Shown: positions 15,388 through 23,641 of the stretch, piece by piece | How positions within the stretch are numbered: the first letter of the stretch is position 1 | How the letters are laid out: every line of letters begins with the position of its first letter | Source: DATBFX01 sp036558305 | Lineage (GTDB): Bacteria; Chloroflexota; Chloroflexia; Thermomicrobiales; UBA6265 | Assembly: GCA_036558305.1 (NCBI GenBank) | Contig: DATBFX010000481.1 | Span: 1 to 43,641 of the forward strand | Direction of reading: 5' to 3' | Length of the DNA: 43,641 bases | Translations under genes and position numbers: made by a program | The notes under the pieces: generated by a model | Seen by the model: only the letters and a program-made list of their open reading frames with translations | Told to the model about the DNA's origin: nothing | Database searches by the model: none

Positions 15388-16379
15388 TCGCGCGACACCC
15401 AGCCGAATCTCCATCCCTCGCCCTGCCCGGTCTCGTCGTCCATGCCGACTGGAGCACCGGTCCCACGAAACGCTGGATGACTCAAGCCGTCCTCGGTACG
15501 ACCGGCCGCTACCGCCTGTCTCCGCCCGAACCCGTCGGCGAGACGACGATGCTCCTGCGCCGACTGCGTGATACGGCCGGGACAACCGACTGCGTCCTCC
15601 TCGGATTCGATTTCCCGATCGGCCTGCCGATCGCCTACGCACGACGAGCAGGCATTGACAACTTTCTGACGTTGCTTCGGGAGCTTGCCGAAGGAGCCCG
15701 GCCGGACTTCTTCAGGGTTGCGACTCGGCTGAGTGAGGTCGGCCTGGATCGCCCATTCTTCCCGCAAGGCGACGCCACCGGACTGAAGCGAGCGGACTTC
15801 CTGACGACGCTCGGATTCACGAAGGACGAACTCTACCGCCGGTGCGAGCGGGCGCGGCCCGCGCGAGCGGCGGCGGCGCCGCTCTTCTGGACGGTGGGCG
15901 GCAACCAGGTCGGCAAGGCCGCGCTCGCCGCGTGGCGAGAAGTCCTTTGTCCGGGGCTGTTGGATCGGTCGCTCGACCTCGCCATCTGGCCGTTCGCCGG
16001 TCCGCTCGCATCGCTCCTCGCGCCCGGTCGCATCGTCGTGGCAGAAACCTATCCGGCGGAGTGCTATGTCCACCTTGGACTCGACCTCCGACGCACACCG
16101 ACCGGCGGCAAGTCCGGCAAGCGTGTCCAGTCAAGTCGGGCGGCGAACGGACCGGCGTTCATCGCCTGGGCGGCGGCCAACGGCGTTGAACTCGATGCGC
16201 GTTTGGCGGACGAGCTCGGCAGCGGCTTCGGTCCGAACGAAAACGGCGAGGACCGATTCGACGCCACGGTCGGACTCGCCGGGATGCTCAACGTGATCCT
16301 GGGCAGGCAACCGAGCGGCGAACCCGACGAGGAGCAGATTTGCCGCCTCGAGGGGTGGATTCTCGGCCAGCCGGGGTAG
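15384..16379 (+). CDS. DUF429 protein, predicted RNase H-like nuclease, coupled to MNT
   Basis: GTG at 15384 overlaps the MNT stop (GTGA). The 331-residue product shows the DUF429 pattern: VVHADWSTGPTKRW with Asp22, LLGFDFPIGLP with Asp76, VVAETYPAECY with Glu221 and Glu226, and EDRFDATVGLAGML with Asp290/Asp293. These four acidic clusters are spaced as expected for an RNase H-like fold that binds two metals. DUF429 proteins are predicted nucleases without a firmly established substrate. The tight overlap with MNT, an antitoxin-type nucleotidyltransferase, suggests the pair is expressed and may work together; this is inference. Confidence 0.75.
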   Translation: MIARHPAESPSLALPGLVVHADWSTGPTKRWMTQAVLGTTGRYRLSPPEPVGETTMLLRRLRDTAGTTDCVLLGFDFPIGLPIAYARRAGIDNFLTLLRELAEGARPDFFRVATRLSEVGLDRPFFPQGDATGLKRADFLTTLGFTKDELYRRCERARPARAAAAPLFWTVGGNQVGKAALAAWREVLCPGLLDRSLDLAIWPFAGPLASLLAPGRIVVAETYPAECYVHLGLDLRRTPTGGKSGKRVQSSRAANGPAFIAWAAANGVELDARLADELGSGFGPNENGEDRFDATVGLAGMLNVILGRQPSGEPDEEQICRLEGWILGQPG

Positions 16380-16391
16380 GAATCCGGCGAA

Positions 16392-16919
16392 CTACCGATC
16401 GATCCCGACGCCCGACTCGCCCCGCTCGTAGTACGCCTCGATCGACTCGCTGGCGCTCTGCGGATGCTCGGTTCGCGGTTCGGTGTCGACGCCGCGGTTC
16501 TGCTCGACCAGGCGGTTCCAGAGTTCGTAGTCGACGTCGCGCTTGGCGACGTAGCGGTCGCCGCTGCCGGCCACCTGCCCGCCGAGGGCTTTGAAGGGAC
16601 CGCGCTCCGGGTGGTTCAGGTCGACGTAGACACCGCCCTGTTCCAACTGGGTACCTGCCTTCACGATCGGCAGCCGCGCCAGTTCGTCGTCGGTGAGCTG
16701 CGGCAAACGCTCGTGCAGCGTCTTGTCTTCGACGGCCGGCACGCTCTCGCCGGCATGCCCAGCCGGTTCCCGTGCCTCTATCATCGCCTGCCGGCCCAGT
16801 TCCTCGGGCGAAGCATCGGCGTCGGTCGGTCCCAGGGTGCGATCTCCCGGCGCGTTCGGCTGCCTCTGTACCGGCGACTCGTTCGGTTCTTGCCGCTCGC
16901 GCGCCTCTCGCTCGTCCAC
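16392..16919 (-). CDS. Hydrophilic protein of unknown function
   Basis: GTG at 16919 follows CCTGGAGGACGCC, a good ribosome site. The 175-residue product has a disordered, Glu/Gln/Pro-rich first 60 residues and a conserved-looking core: LPQLTDDELARLPIVKAGTQ, then GGVYVDLNHPERGPFKALGG and YVAKRDVDYELWNRLV. No transmembrane segment or signal peptide. I do not recognise a named family; the core reads like a small stress or envelope-associated domain. It converges on the DUF429 gene 12 bp away and diverges from the 17113 gene. Confidence 0.6.
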   Translation of the reverse strand: MDEREARERQEPNESPVQRQPNAPGDRTLGPTDADASPEELGRQAMIEAREPAGHAGESVPAVEDKTLHERLPQLTDDELARLPIVKAGTQLEQGGVYVDLNHPERGPFKALGGQVAGSGDRYVAKRDVDYELWNRLVEQNRGVDTEPRTEHPQSASESIEAYYERGESGVGIDR

Positions 16920-17112
16920 GGGCGTCCTCCAGGGTCGTCGCGACGCCCGTCGGCACGAGACGGAATGGAGCAAGCGGCGCGACCGGTTTCGATCGTCGTC
17001 CGACGGTGCAAGAGTCCTGCCAGGTGCGGTAGCCGCCGTTGCCACGCCGGCCGAAGAGCACGACCGGCATGGCATACTGCGCACGAACGTCGTGATTTGC
17101 GGGGGTGAGCGT
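16920..17112. other. Shared upstream region of two divergent genes
   Basis: The 193-bp stretch lies between the start codons of the 16919 minus-strand gene and the 17113 plus-strand gene. No clear -35/-10 pair stands out on either strand. GGGGGTGAG at 17101-17109 is the likely ribosome site of the plus gene. Confidence 0.35.
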
Positions 17113-17736
17113 TTGGATCTGAGCCGGTTGCTTCGCCCAAACGCCGTGGCCGTTGCGGCGGCGGTGGCGATTGCCGTGCTCGCCGTCGTGGTGGGCGCGA
17201 ATCCGGTCCTGGCGGTGGTACTCGCGATCGCCGTCTATGCGGCGGTGATGCTGATCCGGCCCCGGCCGACCGGCCAAGAGACCGAGTCGCCGGCAGACGC
17301 GGCGGAGCGAAACGAACTCGCCTACGAAACGTCGCAACAGAAAGTCGCGGCGATACGGGACCTTGCGCCGCGGATCGAGCGCGAAGCTACGCGCGAGATC
17401 GTCGACAGGATCTGCGACCAGTCCGACCAGGTCCTCGCAATCATGGCCGCGGGCAAGGCGCGTTCGGCCGCACCGCTCTTCCTCGAGCAACTGCTGGAAC
17501 CCGCGGAGGCGCTGATCGAGACCTACGTCCACCTCGCGTCGCGCGGTCTGCGGGCGACCGACGAGGTGCGGGCCCGCAGCGAATCCCAGGACCTGCCGAA
17601 GATCGAGCGCGCCTCGCGGCTGTTCCTGGACCGATTGCGCCAGGACCCCGACGTCGACCTGGCGGCGCTGAGCCAGATCCTGACGTTCAACCTCGAAGCA
17701 ATGACCCCGATCGTCGAACCGCCGCGCCGGCGCTGA
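17113..17736 (+). CDS. Membrane-anchored coiled-coil protein, XpaC-like
   Basis: The probable start is TTG 17113 after GGGGGTGAG; GTG at 17092 is an in-frame alternative. The product, about 207 residues, has two adjacent membrane helices (residues 8-50: NAVAVAAAVAIAVLAVVVGA and a second) followed by a long helical cytoplasmic region of heptad character. This resembles the XpaC/halogen-hydrolysis (PF10112) group, often next to TelA-type proteins, but no TelA gene is near. The stop TGA lies inside the first bases of repeat element C. Confidence 0.6.
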   Translation: MDLSRLLRPNAVAVAAAVAIAVLAVVVGANPVLAVVLAIAVYAAVMLIRPRPTGQETESPADAAERNELAYETSQQKVAAIRDLAPRIEREATREIVDRICDQSDQVLAIMAAGKARSAAPLFLEQLLEPAEALIETYVHLASRGLRATDEVRARSESQDLPKIERASRLFLDRLRQDPDVDLAALSQILTFNLEAMTPIVEPPRRR

Positions 17737-17820
17737 GTCGTCAGTCGTCAGAACAGGGTCTCAAGTGGCACGGACCGCCGTCTTGAGACCTGAGACTGAC
17801 GACTGACGACTGACGACTCG
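17735..17820. repeat. Element C: inverted GTCGTCA arrays with a nested palindrome
   Basis: Left arm 17735-17750 (GAGTCGTCAGTCGTCA) and right arm 17793-17820, four inverted units ending in ACTCG. Nested inside is a perfect 9-bp pair, GGTCTCAAG (17757-17765) and CTTGAGACC (17782-17790). The element starts within the stop codon of the gene at 17113-17736 and ends 25 bp before the next start. It uses the same heptamer as element A. Confidence 0.9.
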
Positions 17821-17844
17821 GCGGTCCCGGCCAGGAGGAGGCGC

Positions 17845-18330
17845 ATGCTCACCCACGACTTCGAGGCGATCGCTCCCGAGTTCCTAGAGCGGGTCAACCG
17901 GATCGTCTGGTGCAGTGCCGCCACGGTCGACGGTCGGGGCCGACCGCGCTCCCGCATCCTTCACCCGATCTGGGAGGGAGGGATCTGCTGGATCACGACC
18001 AACCGCACGTCGTTCAAAGGGCGCCACCTGGCGCGGAACCCGTACGTCTCCCTCGCCTACGTCGATCCCGCCAAACCCGCCTACGCCGACTGCCTCGCCA
18101 CCTGGGCCGACGACCCGGTCGACAAGCGGCACGTCTGGGACCTCGCCCTCAGGACACCGCCGCCCCTCGGTTTCGACCCGGCCACGATCTACGACCCCAT
18201 CGACGGCACGACGACCGGGCGCCTCCCGCTCGGCGTCCTCAAACTCGTCCCCTACCGCATCGTCCTCACCCAATGGCCCGATCCGCTCTGGATGTGGACA
18301 CCCGCCGCCGGTTTCGGCGGCGGCGACTGA
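17845..18330 (+). CDS. PNPOx-like (pyridoxamine 5'-phosphate oxidase fold) flavin/F420-binding protein
   Basis: ATG at 17845 with CCAGGAGGAGGCGC as ribosome site. The 161-residue split-barrel protein has RIVWCSAATVDGRGRPRSRI, then GGICWITTNRTSFKGRHLAR, the usual cofactor-binding strand and turn. NPYVSLAYVDP follows. The family includes F420- and FMN-dependent reductases as well as heme utilisation proteins; the cofactor is not decided by sequence alone. It converges on the SDR gene 6 bp away. Confidence 0.85.
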   Translation: MLTHDFEAIAPEFLERVNRIVWCSAATVDGRGRPRSRILHPIWEGGICWITTNRTSFKGRHLARNPYVSLAYVDPAKPAYADCLATWADDPVDKRHVWDLALRTPPPLGFDPATIYDPIDGTTTGRLPLGVLKLVPYRIVLTQWPDPLWMWTPAAGFGGGD

Positions 18331-18336
18331 CGCGTT

Positions 18337-19101
18337 CTACCCGACCGACGGTTTGAGCTGGCAGCCGTCGACGTGGATGTCCGCGCCCGAGATCCACCTG
18401 GCGCGGTCCGAGCAGAGGAACACCGTCACGTCGGCGATCTCTTCCGGCGTGCCGAAGCGACCGCTCGGCATATCGCGCTCGACGAAGTTGGCGATCTCCT
18501 CGGGGTGCGAATCCCGGCGGCGCGCCCAACCGCCGCCCTCGAACAGGATGCTCCCCGGCGAGACCGTGTTGGCCCGGATGCCGAACGGCGCCAGGTCTCG
18601 CGCCAACGTCCGCGCGTACATGATCTCCGCCGCCTTGGCCACGTTGTAGGACGGCGGCGACCCACCCACCATCCACCCCGAGATCGACGAGACGATCACG
18701 ATCGCCCCGCGCCGCCGCTCCTTCATCCCCGGAATCGCCGCCCGGCAGCACCGCATCGCGGCGAGCAGGTTCACGTCGAGCGTGAACGCCCACGCCTCGT
18801 CGTCCTCCCCGCTCTTGCCGCCGCCGAGGTTGTTCACCAGCACATCGAGTTGCCCGAAGACGTCCTCCGTGTCGGCGACCACCTTCGCCGCCGCGTCCGG
18901 CTCGGTCAGATCGGCGGCGATCGGCAGAACGTCGGCCCCCATCGCCCGGAGCCGCACCGCCTGGGCTTCGAGCCCCTCCTCTCCCCTCGCCACCAGCGCG
19001 ACGCGGCACCCCTCCGCCGCCAACCCGGCCGCGATCGCCGCCCCGATGCCGCGGCTCGCCCCCGTCACCAGCGCGACCTTCTCCGCCAATCCCAGATCCA
19101 T
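18337..19101 (-). CDS. Short-chain dehydrogenase/reductase (SDR)
   Basis: A 254-residue classical SDR. TGASRGIG at 13-20 is the nucleotide-binding turn, VNNLGGG at 89-95 the NAG-equivalent, and Ser139, Tyr152 and Lys156 (SYNVAK) form the catalytic set. The C-terminal SGADIHVDG motif is normal. The Arg following the first glycine motif region (ARGEE at 38-42) favours NADP(H). Substrate not predictable; members with this profile include 3-oxoacyl-ACP reductases and sugar or alcohol dehydrogenases. ATG at 19101 starts at MDLGLAEKVALVTG. Confidence 0.9.
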   Translation of the reverse strand: MDLGLAEKVALVTGASRGIGAAIAAGLAAEGCRVALVARGEEGLEAQAVRLRAMGADVLPIAADLTEPDAAAKVVADTEDVFGQLDVLVNNLGGGKSGEDDEAWAFTLDVNLLAAMRCCRAAIPGMKERRRGAIVIVSSISGWMVGGSPPSYNVAKAAEIMYARTLARDLAPFGIRANTVSPGSILFEGGGWARRRDSHPEEIANFVERDMPSGRFGTPEEIADVTVFLCSDRARWISGADIHVDGCQLKPSVG

Positions 19102-19279
19102 CGCACCCTCCCGTCCCCGTTCGTACGTCGTATTTCGTGGCTCGCCGTTGCACTCTACGCGATTTCCGCCTCGCTCGCGAAGCACGCGTCAGGCAATACC
19201 GGACCCGACCATCACACTATCGTCCCCTGCGGCGTCTTGCTAAAGTGAAGGCCATCAGACCGGCAGGCGAGGCGAGGCG

Positions 19280-19891
19280 ATGTGGGGGCGGCGGGACACA
19301 ACCGGCACCGCACCACCGCGGGGTGGGGAGGCGACCGACGAGGACGACCAGGCGGTCGTGCTCCGGGCCGTCGTCGACCGCCGCGCCTTCGCCCCCCTCT
19401 ACGAGAAGTACCTGACCCCCGTCTACCGGCGCTGCTTCGGCCACCTCCGCGACGCCGACGAGGCCTGGGACGCGGCCGGCGTCACCTTCCACAACGCGCT
19501 GGCGGGACTCGACGGCTTCCGCGGCGGCTCCTTCGAGGGCTGGCTGCTCCGAATCGCCGACCACGCCTGCGCCGACGTCCACCGCCGGCGGGCGCGCCGG
19601 CCCCAAGTCCCATTCGACGGGGAGACCGACCGGCCCGGATCGGACCCCGACCCCGAGGAGCAGGCGCTCGCCGCGCTGGACCGGGAGCGATTGGAGAAGG
19701 CACTGCGTCAGCTTCCACCCCGCCGGGAGCGGATCGTCCGCCTCCACCTGGCGGGCCTGACCGGCAAGGAGATCGCCGCCCGGCTCGGCGTCTCCCACGA
19801 CGTGGTGCGCCAGCAGCAACGGCTGGCGTTCCTGCAACTGGCGACCCTGCTCGGCGTCGACCGCGACGGAAAGGAGGGGCGCGATGGCTGA
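19280..19891 (+). CDS. ECF-type RNA polymerase sigma factor
   Basis: A 203-residue sigma-70 family protein with region 2 (FAPLYEKYLTPVYRRCFGHL, FRGGSFEGWLLRIADHA) and region 4 (LRQLPPRRERIVRLHLAGLT, then GKEIAARLGVSHDVVRQQQ). The linker is charged, with no region 3, as in ECF factors. It overlaps the next gene by 8 bp, the usual ECF sigma/anti-sigma arrangement. A TGCTAAAGT extended -10-like sequence lies at about 19240 upstream. It would direct transcription in response to a signal sensed by the downstream membrane protein. Confidence 0.9.
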   Translation: MWGRRDTTGTAPPRGGEATDEDDQAVVLRAVVDRRAFAPLYEKYLTPVYRRCFGHLRDADEAWDAAGVTFHNALAGLDGFRGGSFEGWLLRIADHACADVHRRRARRPQVPFDGETDRPGSDPDPEEQALAALDRERLEKALRQLPPRRERIVRLHLAGLTGKEIAARLGVSHDVVRQQQRLAFLQLATLLGVDRDGKEGRDG

Positions 19892-22400
19892 CGAGCCGAC
19901 ACGCGACGACCTCCGCCGGCGCGAGGCGGCGTTCGACCGGCACCTGAGCGCGGCGGCGCAGGGGCGGCTGGCCAGACCCGACCCCGCCCGCGATCAGGAC
20001 CTCGAAGAGCAACTCGCGGCCACCGTCCGGCGCGTGCACGCGCTGGCCGGCCACCCGCTGCCCGACCCCAACCGTGCCGATCGTCTCTGGAGGAACCTCA
20101 TGAGCGGCTACACACCAACCGCATCGCTCCCCCTCGCACCCAGCCTCCCGCGTCCGCTGAACGGGCGCGGCCAGCCGGCCCGTCCCGTGCCGCGCCCGAT
20201 CCCGCGCCCCCACCGCGCCCCGGGCCGCCTCTCGGCCGGGTTCTCCCTCCTCGCTACCATGGCTCTCATCGCCATCGTGCTGGGGATGATCTACTTCGTC
20301 TTCCGGGACGGGCAACGCGCCGTCGTTCCGTCCGCCCAGGGGACGCCTACCGCCGCCCCGGCGCCCACCGAAAACTGGCCGATGTACCGCGGCGACCCCG
20401 GCCGCACCGGCAACCTCCCCGTCCACGGCCCGACCGGCACCCCGGTCGAACTCTGGCGTTACCAAACCCAAGACCAGATCGACGCCGCCCCGGCTATCGT
20501 GGACGGCGTCTTGTACATCGCGAGCGAGGACGGAAACCTCTACGCCCTGGACACCAAGACCGGCGCCTTGGTCTGGAAGGCGCCGATGGGAGCCGGGTCC
20601 GGCGCTTCGGTCGTGGTCGACAACGGCGTGATCTACGTCGTCGACCACAACCACACCCTCCACGCCTTCGACGCGGCGACCGGGCAGGAGCGCTGGCACG
20701 CCGACGGCATCGACGACCTCGACCCCGGCCCGGTCGTCGACGGCGTCACCTTCGTCGGCGGCACCGACGGCAAGCTCCACGCCTTCGACGCCACCGACGG
20801 CGAGGAGCGGTGGGCCACGCCGCTCGGCGGCGGCGGTGCCTCGCGCTCGACGGCCGACGCCGACGGCCTGGTCGTCGTCGGCAGCAAGGACGGCCACGTC
20901 AACGCGCTGGACGCGGCGAGCGGGACGCTGCGGTGGAGCGTCGCCATCGGGGGCGGCACGGTCGGGACCTCCCCAATCGCCGACGGCGTCGTCTACGCGG
21001 CCAACTTCGGCGGCACCGACAACAAGCTCGTGGCGCTCGGGGCGGCGGACGGCACCCAGCTCTGGACCTTCCAGACCCCGACCCGCGCCGACCTGCGCTC
21101 GCCCGCGGTCGGCGGTGGCCTGGTCTACACCGTCAGCGGGGACGGCAACCTCTACGCCCTCGACACCGCGACCGGCACCGAACGCTTCCACACCGCAACG
21201 GGCGGACCGGTCACGGCGGCCCCGGCCCTCGCCAGTGGCGTGGTGTACGTCGCCAGTCACGACTTCAACGTCTACGCCGTCGATGCTGCGAGCGGGCGGG
21301 TCGTCTGGAAGGTCGGGTACGGTGGCGCCACCGACTACGGCCCGGTCGTTGCCGACGGTCGGATCTACCTGGGTACCAACATCGGGTACGTGATCGCGTT
21401 TGACAGCGCGGCCACGGCACCGGCCACCGGCTCCCCCGCATCCGCCGGCAACGAGTCAACCGGTACAGCCACCCCGGCAGGGACGGGCGCCGTGTCCGCC
21501 GAGTCCGTGTGGACGACGACGGGCGACCCGAACAGCCCGCTTCGGGAGCCCGACGACATCGTCATCGACCCCCACGGCACGCTCTGGGTAACCCACGCCC
21601 CAGGCCAATTCCAACTCTTCGACCTGGACGGCACCTACCTGGAGACGTGGGGCACGCCCGGCTCGGGCGACGGCCAGTTCAATTTCGTCCGCCCCAACGG
21701 CGACAACTACGGAGGGGTGGCATTCGGACATGACGGATCGATCTACGTCGTCGACACCGGCAACCTCCGCGTCCAGAAGTTCGACCGGGATCGGAATTTC
21801 GTGGCCTCCTGGGGGACGAAAGGCACCGGCGACGGACAATTCCTCGATCCGCTAAGCATCGCGATCGACGGGCAGGGCTTGCTCTACGTGTTGGATGACC
21901 TGCGCGACGACGTGCAGGTATTCGACGGCAGCGGAGCCTTCGTCCGCAAATTCCGCGTCCACGATTCGTTTGGGAGCCCATCCGGGCTGGAGAATTCCTC
22001 CAACTTGATCAACGTCGACGGGGCAGGGAACGTCTACGTCACCAGCGTGCTGCGGAGTTCCGTCCTCAAGTTCGATCCGAGCGGCAAGTTGCTCGCCGAG
22101 ATCGGCGGACCCGGCAACGGGGATGGCCAGTTCGGACAGCCGGTCGACGTCGCGATCGACAGCACCGGCGACCTCTTTGTCAGCGATGTGGCCACCAATC
22201 GTGTCGAGGTGTTCGACGCCGGAGGGCATTTCATCATGCAGTGGGGGCACGCCGGACAATCAGAAGGCGAGATCACCGGGCCAGCCGGTGTGGCGGTTCG
22301 TGGCCGAAATGCCTATGTCGCCGAGTATGGCGGCAACCGCGTCCAGAAGTTCCGGCTGACCGGGCCGCTGCCGGCACCGGCCGCGACCCCATCGTCATAA
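19884..22400 (+). CDS. Membrane-anchored PQQ-propeller plus NHL-propeller protein, probable anti-sigma sensor
   Basis: An 838-residue protein. Residues 1-115 are cytoplasmic, with a helical first 75 (ATVRRVHALAGHPLPDPNR, then RLWRNLMSGY), as in anti-sigma domains. A single membrane helix spans about 119-140 (FSLLATMALIAIVLGMIYF). The outside part is a PQQ-like beta-propeller (about 165-515; NWPMYRGDPGRTG start, repeated LYALDTKTGALVWK blades), a short linker, then a second propeller of NHL repeats (about 550-830; repeated DGQF and VQKF blades). Overlap with the ECF sigma gene points to a sigma-binding N-terminus and an external ligand-sensing region. No zinc HX3CX2C motif is present, so the anti-sigma role is inferred. 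Confidence 0.85.
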   Translation: MADEPTRDDLRRREAAFDRHLSAAAQGRLARPDPARDQDLEEQLAATVRRVHALAGHPLPDPNRADRLWRNLMSGYTPTASLPLAPSLPRPLNGRGQPARPVPRPIPRPHRAPGRLSAGFSLLATMALIAIVLGMIYFVFRDGQRAVVPSAQGTPTAAPAPTENWPMYRGDPGRTGNLPVHGPTGTPVELWRYQTQDQIDAAPAIVDGVLYIASEDGNLYALDTKTGALVWKAPMGAGSGASVVVDNGVIYVVDHNHTLHAFDAATGQERWHADGIDDLDPGPVVDGVTFVGGTDGKLHAFDATDGEERWATPLGGGGASRSTADADGLVVVGSKDGHVNALDAASGTLRWSVAIGGGTVGTSPIADGVVYAANFGGTDNKLVALGAADGTQLWTFQTPTRADLRSPAVGGGLVYTVSGDGNLYALDTATGTERFHTATGGPVTAAPALASGVVYVASHDFNVYAVDAASGRVVWKVGYGGATDYGPVVADGRIYLGTNIGYVIAFDSAATAPATGSPASAGNESTGTATPAGTGAVSAESVWTTTGDPNSPLREPDDIVIDPHGTLWVTHAPGQFQLFDLDGTYLETWGTPGSGDGQFNFVRPNGDNYGGVAFGHDGSIYVVDTGNLRVQKFDRDRNFVASWGTKGTGDGQFLDPLSIAIDGQGLLYVLDDLRDDVQVFDGSGAFVRKFRVHDSFGSPSGLENSSNLINVDGAGNVYVTSVLRSSVLKFDPSGKLLAEIGGPGNGDGQFGQPVDVAIDSTGDLFVSDVATNRVEVFDAGGHFIMQWGHAGQSEGEITGPAGVAVRGRNAYVAEYGGNRVQKFRLTGPLPAPAATPSS

Positions 22401-22491
22401 CATTTCCGCGGTCGCAACCGGGGCTCGTTCCTTGCCCAATGAGATGGTACGAGCCCCGACGCCATCCTCCGGCCGGCGATCGACGACGCGC

Positions 22492-23187
22492 CTATCGGGT
22501 CCCCGGCTCTCGGCGGCGTGCCCGAATCTCCGCCAGGAGCCACGCCTCGTATGCTTCCGGCGCAAGTTCAAGCATGATGCTCGTGACCGACGGCAGCGGA
22601 TCTTGTCGGAACCACTCCGGGTCGAGCCAGAAACCCGGCACCACCGCCGAGTGGTACCGTCCTTGCGAATCGGGTTCGACATCTTGATAGTGGCCCGCCG
22701 CATCGAGCCGCAGGTACTCGAGGTCGTACCGGCGAGGCCGAGAATCCGCCATCACGTACTCGGGGACGCCAAGCATCTCGAACTCCCGGCGCTTGCGGCC
22801 CCGGTCCTCCGCGGCGGTGTCCTCCGAAAGAAATTCGAACGCCAGATCGGCCGGCCCCTTCAGCCGCCGCGGCGTCCAGCGGTCGAGGTGGGCCGTCGCC
22901 ACGAACAGCACGTCCGGTTCCCGGTGCGGCCCGCCGGGACGCAGTTCCATCGGATACGGTGCGATGCTGACCCGCCCCAGACCAAACAGCCGGACGAACT
23001 CCCCCAGCAGAGACGCAGCGAAGAGGATCATGGCCTGATGACGATCGCCGGCGGTCACGTAGACGATCCCCTCCCCGTCCGTCCATTCGGTGCGCGCCCC
23101 CACCGGTGCCCACGCAAGGAACTCCTCGTAACTCATCGGAATCCATCTGCCTTCCACCATGGGCGGCACGGTTGGTGTTTGCACCAT
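22492..23187 (-). CDS. Uma2 family (DUF820) putative endonuclease
   Basis: A 231-residue protein with the PD-(D/E)XK features of the Uma2 family: REPDVLFV, LAFEFLSED with the E-X-L-S core, RKRREFEMLGVPEYVMAD. Uma2 proteins are predicted restriction-like nucleases of unknown biological role, usually present in many copies in Chloroflexota and cyanobacteria. A second member is at 31686-32240. The C-terminal 60 residues (WFRQDPLPSVTSIMLELAPE and after) are an extension beyond the core. Start ATG 23187. Confidence 0.8.
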   Translation of the reverse strand: MVQTPTVPPMVEGRWIPMSYEEFLAWAPVGARTEWTDGEGIVYVTAGDRHQAMILFAASLLGEFVRLFGLGRVSIAPYPMELRPGGPHREPDVLFVATAHLDRWTPRRLKGPADLAFEFLSEDTAAEDRGRKRREFEMLGVPEYVMADSRPRRYDLEYLRLDAAGHYQDVEPDSQGRYHSAVVPGFWLDPEWFRQDPLPSVTSIMLELAPEAYEAWLLAEIRARRREPGTR

Positions 23188-23284
23188 CGCCGGTTCCTGT
23201 CCTTGAACCGCATCGGCTCAGTCCGTCAACTCGTCACATCTTACCCCGATCTTCCCACCGCGGCCGCGACATGCGATCCAACGT

Positions 23285-23313
23285 ATTGACAACTAGAATC
23301 TGATGTTCTATTC
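23285..23313 (+). promoter_or_regulatory. Near-consensus sigma-70 promoter with no plus-strand gene behind it
   Basis: TTGACA (23285-23290), 17 bp, TATTCT (23308-23313), in an unusually AT-rich patch. Transcription would go rightward from about 23320. The next genes to the right are on the minus strand, so no protein gene is served. Confidence 0.6.
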
Positions 23314-23319
23314 TCATCC

Positions 23320-23556
23320 GCAAGCGGTCATCTTCCGGCGCGTGGGCGGGCCTGGGCAGGGCAAGAACGCGTACAGGGAAGGCCACCTGTGCTTGGAGAG
23401 AAGCCAACGGCCCCGGCCGCACACACCGGCTACGGGTGCCCTTCCCCGGTCGCGCCGCAGCGGACCGCCGTCCCCGCCGGCACCGCGCCTGCTCCGCCCC
23501 CCATCGCCCCGCCGAGCACAGCCAAGCTCCCCTCTCCCGCGCACCGGGAGAGGGGT
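23320..23556 (+). ncRNA. Candidate small RNA, about 240 nt
   Basis: Proposed only from the promoter at 23285-23313 and the strong 11-bp hairpin that ends at 23556. The sequence between is GC-rich with several possible short stems and no conserved ORF. It does not contain the hallmark motifs of SRP RNA, RNase P RNA or tmRNA. No U run follows the final hairpin, which weakens the terminator reading. It belongs to the 454-bp gene-free stretch 23188-23641. Confidence 0.3.
23530..23556. repeat. Element H: CCCCTCTCCCG hairpin
   Basis: CCCCTCTCCCG (23530-23540) and its exact complement (23546-23556) around loop CGCAC, followed by GGGGGTGAGGG. Same core as 2783-2810 and 32337-32359, including the identical loop at 32346-32350. 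Confidence 0.85.
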
Positions 23557-23618
23557 CGGGGGTGAGGGTCCTCCGCGGACCGCCCAAAATCCACCCGATC
23601 CGACCCGGAGAGAATCCC

Positions 23619-23641
23619 ACTAACGCCCAACGCCTAACACC
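23619..23641. repeat. Element N: short GTTAGGC-type heptamer array after an MFS gene
   Basis: Read on the minus strand, directly after the exporter stop codon, are GTTAGGC, GTTGGGC and GTTAGTG in tandem. No inverted partner was found nearby. It looks like a single arm of the heptamer family. Confidence 0.6.

Noticed and set aside
15384..16379. DUF429 gene as an ordinary housekeeping gene by chance next to MNT
   Set aside because: Not excluded, but the GTGA overlap makes chance adjacency less likely, so the pair is kept as a finding with moderate score.
19482..21260. 592-codon minus-strand frame opposite the propeller gene
   Set aside because: Low-complexity Gly/Val/Asp/Arg composition typical of antisense frames in GC-rich coding DNA; the plus frame has clear PQQ and NHL repeats.
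23320..23560. SRP RNA, RNase P RNA or tmRNA
   Set aside because: None of their conserved core motifs could be found on either strand.
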